The position numbers were made by a program, and so were the translations under genes. Of a DNA stretch of 64,000 nt, positions 33,001 to 39,730 are shown in pieces. This DNA is from Trichomonas vaginalis G3 (lineage: Eukaryota; Parabasalia; Trichomonadida; Trichomonadidae). The stretch lies in NCBI RefSeq assembly GCF_026262505.1, contig NC_067203.1, forward strand, positions 9,176,001 through 9,240,000, in the 5' to 3' direction. Position 1 is the first letter of the stretch; the number at the start of each line of letters is the position of its first letter. The notes under the pieces are model-generated. The model searched no databases. It was not told where the DNA came from and saw only the letters and a program-made list of their open reading frames with translations.

Positions 33001-34067
33001 TTGTAAAGGAAATCGGGCCATGGTAAGGACACAACGGATGTGACAAAGTGAATGGCCGCTAAATTGGCCAAAGTAAGCTCATCTGAGATTGTTCTTGTAA
33101 TTCTGGAGAAATAATGTGAAATAAGGTCAGGAGATTGTTTGAATATCATACAAGCAACTTCTCTGTGACCATCGCGCTTGAATGGTTCGAGTTTGCGAAT
33201 GAATTCGAGGAAATTTAAATTCTTTGGTGGAGGATCGATATCTGGAATGGAAATACAGTATGTTCGAGATGGATCTTCAAGAAGAATTGATGTTGGACCT
33301 GTAACAAGCTTTTCGAGCAAATCAAAAACTAAAGATTTTGGATCTGAATTATCTGCTGTTTTTTGTAATGGAAATTGTGCAAAATTGACAAGTGTCTTCT
33401 CAGAAAATACCCAGCAACGCGTTGATAAGTTAGTTTGTTCAAGATTTTTCATTAATGCTGTTAAAAATGCGCGTAATGTCTCTGATTCATCTTGTGATAG
33501 GTTCTTCCAGATAGATGATAAGTAAAATTTGGATCCCATGAATGATGGCGAGATTTCTGGATTTTCAAGGAATAATGTGGCCAATTGAACGTATTCTTTG
33601 CGAGCACCTGACTCTGGCTTGCTCTGTAACTTGAATATGTGGTTAGAGAAGTCCAATGATCTGAAAATTTCACGACAATGAGTGTGATGAACTTTTGCAG
33701 CGTTAATAAGCACTGAAAGAGCCAATTTTGCTTGTTTTCTTCCCATGTATGATATTAAATCGTTGATGTAACGACGTATTATAGAGTCTGCGAGGTAATG
33801 AAGCTGTCCAAAATATAAATCACTGCTTTTTGAAAGTTCTTCGAAGAGAACGATGATTATTTGAAATAATGGAACAGATGTTTCCGTTTTTCCTGCACCT
33901 GCTGTTAAAATACTGAATATTTCTACAAATTTTGGTGATTGCTCAGCGAACATCTTCGCAATTTCAGGTGTATTTGATAAAATTTGATAGGCCTCAGTAA
34001 CAGATTCCCCTGTGTCCTGGTGGAGTTTGCCAATAAACTGCAAGAAGCTGTCTCTCGTTGAGGTCAT
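30060..34067 (-). CDS. URB1/NPA1-like ribosome-biogenesis protein
   Basis: A 1,335-residue helical-repeat protein from ATG 34067. URB1 (NPA1) is a nucleolar scaffold of early 60S pre-ribosomes. The N-terminus opens like the NPA1 domain (SFLQFIGKLHQDTG; later DSIIRRYINDLISYMGRK, ALSVLINAAKVHHTHCREIF, SVWxKxL-like SIWKNL and LSTRCWVF). The C-terminal third carries a stretch typical of the family's second conserved domain: SYLQPFHMSHQINLD, FANYILEEKIVNVEHFMECG and AISICLRGLSSNEVYIRELS. It is shorter than the yeast and human proteins, as is common for this lineage. There are no membrane segments and no breaks. The assignment is by motif recognition. Confidence 0.72.
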   Translation of the reverse strand: MTSTRDSFLQFIGKLHQDTGESVTEAYQILSNTPEIAKMFAEQSPKFVEIFSILTAGAGKTETSVPLFQIIIVLFEELSKSSDLYFGQLHYLADSIIRRYINDLISYMGRKQAKLALSVLINAAKVHHTHCREIFRSLDFSNHIFKLQSKPESGARKEYVQLATLFLENPEISPSFMGSKFYLSSIWKNLSQDESETLRAFLTALMKNLEQTNLSTRCWVFSEKTLVNFAQFPLQKTADNSDPKSLVFDLLEKLVTGPTSILLEDPSRTYCISIPDIDPPPKNLNFLEFIRKLEPFKRDGHREVACMIFKQSPDLISHYFSRITRTISDELTLANLAAIHFVTSVVSLPWPDFLYKDEKFIEEGRSINLLFESILPEFIDTNKLNSIFVSNKNILVTKAYLVLLISSVRKFKQLPFFLKTSTSYNKLSSRLPPLDILFNSKSDLIKSLTIKLLFEIDNAIPFYLQDNQSRLPKLLKSIMSQSPLIQLQLIKVSSLLQKPVSNLTLLSEIVLNDSVLIDIRKEALNQMIKIVTNSGVLDNNESEAKIWVSFSLKNKIVKELQDKINLVASKPHQFADGGNASLLCNGAVGSQIENCLPIIQKVHNFDDIKSLVSERKTISVKPPNDNILTLLETFKWYSIPECFVNLTRFEPDNVLCSILSVFVILCPQLTVMSLFESPLREKVFCGNDDLDKLFGLAIEINGKIDDDLTIKFLEGTSSQENVKRIAPFVDKKFTGNLIGKLLKSKLPIRPIIASQNIQCDLSKFDGFWKWIFEDFQAVDIDLLNLSPKKYLHLIKDEDLMKDILRTVYLTNKTDILSKLKIRDTSDDKLLGLIAHFYEDISLPADSLPVIYVRGLQIPNLVETFEKSRYEWSTEFLIRKISEQLFKEEIKRMRHEKTSIVLKIFMEDYNKTIEKTFYHALLSFITKHPDSVTKIPTEVIDLYTSAAEKLLNPEILLSFNENELKGVCNILNGADVNVSLRVILYLSVFLSEDDTFYSLVEVQNISPDKFMFVTGETAKTVIQQIENGQTILTNNLSRNVSYLQPFHMSHQINLDTPRFRFLIYFANYILEEKIVNVEHFMECGAISICLRGLSSNEVYIRELSYETLSLLYHLNSEQNWSKQSTVRSFLESLINSLVEENQRFCHLATHFFAHFSSVLMKPGHNLYMRVVKYICDTPAFRYNQIPLFENVFSKPNVNYRNERNYVLKVLMSGIKEEQDFPMLLKNNALERLMDLYSSTLSDMNTRKQIIDILTKVVAIGRVDGLLGWIYSVVDESFSTPHLSNLIKLAFKTTKRNENDNKFLKMLSQNAVNNKLIFDSCDDEDKENIKSFLDQEI

Positions 34068-34490
34068 ATCAAATTTTTGCAAAAATCTTGGCGTCACTTT
34101 TCAAAACACATTTTGTCTTTTTTTGTAACTCATGAAATTAAGCTATTTGATTGTCTATTTTCTACATACAAGCAAAATATAAGCCATAGAAATAGTGGCA
34201 GAAATAGTTACGCTACATATCTATTTAAAAGAATATGAAGTTTCATATCAACTAAATGATTTATAGGTAACTCATTTTTTATGCTACAATTCAGATACAA
34301 GCTAGCATAAATTTAAACCCCTAATGTTTGCAATAATTAGTGTAATAGATTCAATGAATTTTGCAATATATTTGTCACAAATTTGCAATTACTTGTATTT
34401 ATTACTCGTATATTTGAATTTCATAAAGGTGATACTCTATGATGTGAAAATATTGTGTAATGAAAAAAGAAAATTTAAATCATTATAATA
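34068..34490. other. Intergenic spacer between URB1-like start and hydrolase end
   Basis: About 420 bases of AT-rich DNA with no supported gene. Confidence 0.45.
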
Positions 34491-35357
34491 TCAGAGTTTA
34501 TATAGTCTATGGAAAAAATGGGCCTTCTCTGAATATAATATCCAGGGTGGTTCTGATGTAATAGGGTCCATATTTTTCAATTCTCGGATTAAGTCGTAAA
34601 CATTAACAGTCCACCCGAATTTTTTGGAAATGAAGCGTGTACAAGCTGCATTTTGCTTCGAATGAGTATTAATTTTCTTCTTTTGTCCTGGATAATAGTA
34701 GCCTGCATCTAAAAGTCCGTCAACAAAGCCTATACTGATGTTGGTAGTGCTTACTAGAGCAGCTACATTGTAAATACACAGATTTGTATGCATGCCAAGC
34801 ATGATGATGTTTTGAAATTTCAAATAGCGCACTTCTGCTGCTACATTTTTAAAATTTTGTGCAACATAATCATACTTTGATAGAGATAAATCGTAATGTG
34901 GACGAGTGATGCGTGTGGTTCCAAATCTGGTGAAATTCGGATAGATACAACTATCAATAAATCCAGGTATATAGTTTGAGACTTCGGCATTATTATCGGG
35001 ATAAGTATTTTGGATTGATTCTGTCATCCCTTTCGAAGCTAAATCTCTTCCTTGCTTGCGTAGTTTAGAATCTTGATTTGACTCGTCGCCTTTCCAATTT
35101 AAGTGGAGAATTTTAAACCCTCGCGATCTAACTATGTGTTCGAACTCGTTAATCCTTGGAACTAAGAAAAAAGCTCTATCATTATAATAAGGACACCAAT
35201 GAGAGCGCCATGCATCAACATAAAAGATTGTATCATTAGGTGGTATTTGTATTTGATAATGTTTTGTGCTATTTTCAGAAAATCTCGTTACATTTAAAGA
35301 AAGAGTTCTAAAAGAACTGATTTTCTTTTGTTTAATAAAAGATAATAGTAGCATCAT
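34491..35357 (-). CDS. Isochorismatase-like hydrolase, secreted or membrane-associated
   Basis: 288 residues from ATG 35357 (a second ATG is adjacent). The fold signs are DTIFYVDAWRSHW with Asp48, and the cysteine-nucleophile motif GMHTNLCIYN with Cys194, as in nicotinamidase/isochorismatase hydrolases, which cleave amides, vinyl ethers or related bonds. The usual lysine before the fold's central loop is not obvious; TRPHYDLSLSK around 151-161 has Arg where Lys is expected, so activity is uncertain. The first residues are hydrophobic. The frame stays open upstream and would encode a strong membrane helix (KILLFILVCTVFEMM), but no ATG precedes it before the divergent gene at 35465. The two genes' starts are 107 bases apart and probably share a promoter region. 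Confidence 0.65.
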   Translation of the reverse strand: MMLLLSFIKQKKISSFRTLSLNVTRFSENSTKHYQIQIPPNDTIFYVDAWRSHWCPYYNDRAFFLVPRINEFEHIVRSRGFKILHLNWKGDESNQDSKLRKQGRDLASKGMTESIQNTYPDNNAEVSNYIPGFIDSCIYPNFTRFGTTRITRPHYDLSLSKYDYVAQNFKNVAAEVRYLKFQNIIMLGMHTNLCIYNVAALVSTTNISIGFVDGLLDAGYYYPGQKKKINTHSKQNAACTRFISKKFGWTVNVYDLIRELKNMDPITSEPPWILYSEKAHFFHRLYKL

Positions 35358-35448
35358 CTCAAACACGGTGCATACTAATATAAAAAGCAATATTTTTATA
35401 GGCTTGGTCCTGAAAATTGCAAACTTATCCTCAAGTTTTATTTTTCTG

Positions 35449-35453
35449 TCACA
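35449..35453 (+). promoter_or_regulatory. Initiator TCACA
   Basis: A match to the Inr consensus; +1 A at 35451 lies 14 bases before ATG 35465, an ideal spacing. Confidence 0.5.
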
Positions 35454-35464
35454 TTTTTCAATAA

Positions 35465-35974
35465 ATGGATTTTCGAGAATTTCTAGGCAATATACAGACA
35501 GATATGCTTTGCAAAACAATTCCACGTGTGAGTGCCAAAACAGTAGCTGTAATCATTGCGGGTGGTGGATTAAAGCATGTTGAAAATTATGTTGATGATT
35601 TATCCATTTTTGCAGCAGCTTCGGCAACAAATGTTTTAGTATCGAACATCGCACAATATACTCTGTGCAATGCATACAAGAAAAATTTAAATTTTGGAAC
35701 GAAACTTAAAATTACGTTTGCTTCGAGTGCTTTTGCTACATTAATCACTAACATCAGCTTTCGTCATACTAAAGATATTAAATCACTAGTGATTTCGCCC
35801 ATTATTGAAGGTCTTTCTACCTCACTATTATATACTTTCTTCCACCATGAGGAAGCTAGCAGATATTTCAGAGCTTATTATCCAGAAATTCATTATCACG
35901 TTAAAAATACTCTTGAAGCAACCAACCTTGATAAACCAATCCAATGGTTCTTCAGCAACATCGATCAATCATGA
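35465..35974 (+). CDS. Small unknown protein, 169 aa
   Basis: An intact gene from ATG 35465 with a good initiator 14 bases upstream. The protein has three or four moderately hydrophobic helices (VAVIIAGGGLKHV; ATNVLVSNIAQYTL; ITFASSAFATLITNI; SLVISPIIEGLSTSLLYTFF) and could be a small multi-span membrane protein, perhaps of a hydrogenosome or ER. I do not recognise the family. It is divergently oriented to the isochorismatase-like gene. Confidence 0.65.
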   Translation: MDFREFLGNIQTDMLCKTIPRVSAKTVAVIIAGGGLKHVENYVDDLSIFAAASATNVLVSNIAQYTLCNAYKKNLNFGTKLKITFASSAFATLITNISFRHTKDIKSLVISPIIEGLSTSLLYTFFHHEEASRYFRAYYPEIHYHVKNTLEATNLDKPIQWFFSNIDQS

Positions 35975-36626
35975 TATTAAGCACAAATCTTCATGTGATA
36001 ATTGTATTTATTATAAATTTAATTGTTAATGAATTATACTTATTATTAAATAAAAAGTTTGATATTTGTTTTAATCTCATTGTTTCAAGTTGATTTTCAA
36101 AATCCTTATAATTGTTGATTGAAAGTAGACCATGAATCCATTAAATTAAACCTCTTTCGTTGATAAAATAGTTGTCATAGCAAAATTTGTTTGGAAAATT
36201 AATCTTTTTTAATATTATTATCATTAAATCATGGAATATCTTTCATGATACAATGCCAAAAATTAGACAACGTATAGATATATGAAATTATAAATATAAA
36301 AATGCGAATTATTCCAATAAATAACCAAAAAAATTATTCACATTTTATTGTATGTAAAAAACCATCCAAAAAAATATATGTATTGTAAAAAGTCGCAGAA
36401 AGATTTTAAAAAGTTAAACCGTCAAATAAAGAAAATTAGACATGCGTTACTATATATGCACATTCCGATTTTAACTCTAAATTTGTGGAGTCGTAAAATT
36501 CTATATTTTATCAATTAAAAATTCGGTGAAAAAAGTGAATAAAATGATTTAGTATTGGCATAGAGCATATACGACTCTTACTCAAAATTTGTTGTCTAAA
36601 TTTTTGAAAGTATTTCAAATTTTCCA
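35975..36626. other. AT-rich intergenic spacer
   Basis: About 650 bases with no supported gene or repeat. Confidence 0.45.
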
Positions 36627-37739
36627 ATGTTCTTTCTATTGCATAGCATAGCCAGATGTGCATATTTTTACAATGGTAATAACACGGTTTCTGTGTATAC
36701 TACTACTAACAAAGAATATACTTTAGAATTCAATCATATTTACTTTTTAGACGAAAAACCTTATGCAGATGTTACAGTTCAATGTGGCTCAGATTCTCAG
36801 ACCTTTTACTCAGGCTCATATTCTCCTGGGGCTATGCATATCAGAACTTCTGGCTGCACGATGACCATTGAGGGAGGGTCATATAGCGAAACTATCGTTG
36901 TTACAGATATAAAAAATTCGTACAGTGACTGTGAAAGTCCTGCCGTTATCATGGGAGATTATTCTGCTAGCGGAAGTAGCTGGGATTGTGTTTATACTTC
37001 AGCTAAAAAGATTTATACAGATTCATCTTTCTCCAGAGCTGCTGATGCTGATGGATATGCTGCTTCCAAATCCACGACCTATTCATCAAGCTACAATTAT
37101 TATTACTATGGTGTTCTTCAATTCAAACCAAGCAGCTCACAGTCTTTCAAGACATCCACGAGTTCAAACACATATACTATTTTCACGAAAAAATCTTCTT
37201 ATAGATATATAGTTTTTACTGAAAATGGTATTGATTATGGAAGCGGAAGCGGAAGTGGAAGTGGAACTGATGATACTGACACATCTAATGCCACAAAATG
37301 CACAACGTGGCCTTGTGTAGAGGAAGATCCATATAAAAAAGTGAAAACATGGATGGGAACTATGGAAGCTTGGAAATACTGGATGTATCTTGGAATTATT
37401 GGTCTTGTTATCTTCATTATTGTTGTTCTCGTTCCATTTATTTGGTGCTGCGCTTGCTGTTGCCACTGCTGTTGCTACGCTGTACAACCAACACCAAACA
37501 AGGCAGTTGAGCTTCAAGACAACCCAAGCCAATCAAAGACAACAGTTGTCACTGTTCAGCAAGGTCAGCAATACCAGCAAAGCCCTCAGAACTCAGGTTA
37601 TACACCTGAAATGTACGCTCGCCGACAAGCATTTGAGATGCAACAGACTATGCTTCCTCCAGAGCAAAGAGCACAATACACACCTGAAATGTTCCAAAGA
37701 TACATCGAATACCAGAGACAACATCCACAAGAATATTAA
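36627..37739 (+). CDS. Type I surface protein with juxtamembrane cysteine cluster
   Basis: A 370-residue protein from ATG 36627. The N-terminal MFFLLHSIARCAYF is a signal peptide. The ectodomain (~15-245) is Tyr/Ser/Thr-rich with several Cys and a GSGSGSGSG linker (~208-217). One membrane helix follows (WMYLGIIGLVIFIIVVLVPF, ~252-272), then WCCACCCHCCCY, a dense Cys cluster at the membrane exit that is a classic place for palmitoylation. The cytosolic tail is Gln/Pro-rich with two YTPEM repeats (YTPEMYARRQ and YTPEMFQRYI). Tyr-containing tails can act as sorting signals; this is inference. Family not recognised. Confidence 0.75.
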   Translation: MFFLLHSIARCAYFYNGNNTVSVYTTTNKEYTLEFNHIYFLDEKPYADVTVQCGSDSQTFYSGSYSPGAMHIRTSGCTMTIEGGSYSETIVVTDIKNSYSDCESPAVIMGDYSASGSSWDCVYTSAKKIYTDSSFSRAADADGYAASKSTTYSSSYNYYYYGVLQFKPSSSQSFKTSTSSNTYTIFTKKSSYRYIVFTENGIDYGSGSGSGSGTDDTDTSNATKCTTWPCVEEDPYKKVKTWMGTMEAWKYWMYLGIIGLVIFIIVVLVPFIWCCACCCHCCCYAVQPTPNKAVELQDNPSQSKTTVVTVQQGQQYQQSPQNSGYTPEMYARRQAFEMQQTMLPPEQRAQYTPEMFQRYIEYQRQHPQEY

Positions 37740-37847
37740 AATATTTTTGCAATTTCATTTTTTATAAAAATAATCGTATTTTTTGCAATCTTGAATAATA
37801 TTTAAATCATAACAATATTTTTAAAACAAATAATGATCCAAATAAAA

Positions 37848-38699
37848 TTATATTTCAAAAACGCTTATAATTTCGTCAACTGTAATGCCAGAATCCTGAA
37901 CAAGTGGGGAGTCTAAGGTAATTTTGCACTCAAATATGTAATCAGAATGTTGCCCATTCAAAGTAAATTCTAGTTTTTGAGTAATCGTAGTCGAATATTG
38001 AAGAAGACCTAATCCAACATTTGCTTCTCCTAACAGTATATCTTCAGCGCCGTATACTTTTGGTGGTACTCTAAAAATTTTAAATTTCAATTCACTTGCC
38101 TTTAAAAATGAAATGTTTTGTGCGGTTTTATTGCCTAAATTGCAATCATATGAATAGTTATATATGCTATTCTTGGAATGAGTTAAAGGCGTTTTGAAAA
38201 TTTCTCCGGCTGGAGGAGTAATTACAATATAGCAATTTGGCTCGAGTGCTTTTGAAGAGTATGATTGATCAATACGAACATGCATATGAACTGGTTGGTT
38301 ATCGGATGAAGGGGGAATCGTTGCTTGTATTTTGAATCTTCTAAGCGAGTCCATGGTTTTAGTTCCACGATTTAACTCTGTAATTGTATTATTAAGAGCA
38401 TTAATCGCCTTTGTTAAATTATTAGGAATTTCTGGCTGAATTGACGGAGAGCACATATCAAGTGCAGCTTTCAATTTTTTAAGCTTCATTTGGCATTCTA
38501 AGATGAACTGATCATGAAGCTGTACGCTATCCTTGAGCATTTTGTTGGCACTTTTATTGCAAGAACACATGTCAGCAATTAAAACCCTGAAATAACAAGC
38601 CAAATGCATAAAATCCGATGATTATGATACCAGGCTAGTTGATTCATTGTCAGTTGAGAATTTGAAATTTATTTACCTGATGGTGCCAACTGCAGCCAT
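37848..38699 (-). CDS. Unknown protein with helical front and C2-like back, probable spliced gene
   Basis: Proposed as two exons on the minus strand: 38699-38677 (ATGGCTGCAGTTGGCACC and 5 more bases) and 38586-37848, giving 253 residues starting MAAVGTIRVLIADMCSCNKS. The removed 90-base segment begins GTAAAT and ends TTTCAG, and splicing joins the codon AG|G. Without splicing, the gene could start at ATG 38609 (MHLACYF). The protein has an N-terminal helical region (~20-90), then a beta-rich region (~100-253) with LKFKIFRVPPKVYG and ILLGEANVGLGLL resembling a C2-type domain. No enzyme motif is seen and the family is not recognised. Confidence 0.6.
38587..38676 (-). other. Candidate spliceosomal intron, 90 nt
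   Basis: GT...AG boundaries (GTAAATAAATTT at 38676, TTATTTCAG ending at 38587). Removing it links an upstream ATG to the main frame in phase. It lacks the extended ACTAACACACAG 3' motif known for classical T. vaginalis introns, so confidence is moderate. Confidence 0.5.
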
Positions 38700-38845
38700 T
38701 TTAGTGTCGCTTTAATGTATGTATTGGTCTTATTCAGTTATTTTTTCTTGATATTGAAATAAAATATTGAAGAAATAAAAATTACGAAAAGATAGGTAAT
38801 AATTTTACAAATAGACATGTATGTTTTCATTAATATGACATTGAT

Positions 38846-39340
38846 CTAACAAATATAGCAGCATGCAGATCTGTCTTCAATTCCATTGAATGGATCAGCA
38901 TTTTCTGGGATATTTATCCCTAAAATTAGTTTAGACAGATCTGAAAATGTAAATTCTTTGCTTATATTTGAAGGGATCGATTTTGATAAATCTTCTTTAG
39001 TCATAGGTTTTCCAATTACTTGAGAGATTTCGACAGCCTGATCTAGGTTAACTTTTCGAGTACGACGTTGATCAATTCCTCTAAAGCAAATTTTAAGGAT
39101 GCCTAAGTCGTCATGGTCATGGAGACACGATATTATATTTATGCAATTATTTAATGTTGCTTTTTGATTGCATGCAAGCATTCCGTTAATAATGACGTCC
39201 TTTTGTTGATCTGTTAAAGGAATCTTTAAATCTTGAAATAACGAGACTATTTGAGATCTATTAAGCTTATTAACCTTTTCTATATCGAGTAGATTATATG
39301 AATTGATTACCTCCACGATCTCTTCATTTGTTAATGGCAT
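38846..39340 (-). CDS. Calmodulin-like EF-hand-fold protein with C-terminal Cys lipid-anchor motif
   Basis: A 164-residue protein from ATG 39340. The layout is that of a calmodulin/centrin-type protein: paired helices such as LTNEEIVEVINSYNLLD and LTDQQKDVIINGML, and GKPMTKEDLSKSIPSNISKE in the second half. The calcium loops are degenerate, without DxDxDG, so calcium binding is doubtful. The C-terminus ends SACCYIC: the last four residues (Cys-Tyr-Ile-Cys) fit a CaaX-like prenylation motif with a neighbouring Cys for palmitoylation, suggesting membrane attachment. The neighbouring gene at 37848-38699 is on the same strand. Confidence 0.65.
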   Translation of the reverse strand: MPLTNEEIVEVINSYNLLDIEKVNKLNRSQIVSLFQDLKIPLTDQQKDVIINGMLACNQKATLNNCINIISCLHDHDDLGILKICFRGIDQRRTRKVNLDQAVEISQVIGKPMTKEDLSKSIPSNISKEFTFSDLSKLILGINIPENADPFNGIEDRSACCYIC

Positions 39341-39730
39341 TAGTAAATTTGTGTAAAAAAAATAGTGCGATTGTTTTTGAAAGAAATAAGGTTCCAATTG
39401 AATGGGTGAAAAATTTTGTAAAAAATATTTTCCAACCGTAAAAAAGGTTATAAAATCTAAATTACTCCGCAAGGATATTGTAATTCTCCCATGTTATGAG
39501 TATATTTGAGTTAAAAAAACTTGAAACCTTAAACAGAAACGAGAAAAATAAATCAAAAATTCGATTCATCAATGAACTATTCATATTTCCCTATTTGGCT
39601 CTTATCATTCGTGTATGGTCTTAATAAATTGGCCACTAATTATCCATTCAAATTGCTGAAAATACCAAAAATGATCAAGAGAATGTAAAAAAATAAGAAA
39701 AATTGAGATGAAAAAGTGAACGTTTAAAAA
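39341..39730. other. Short divergent intergenic region
   Basis: About 390 bases between divergent genes; no gene or repeat seen. Confidence 0.45.
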
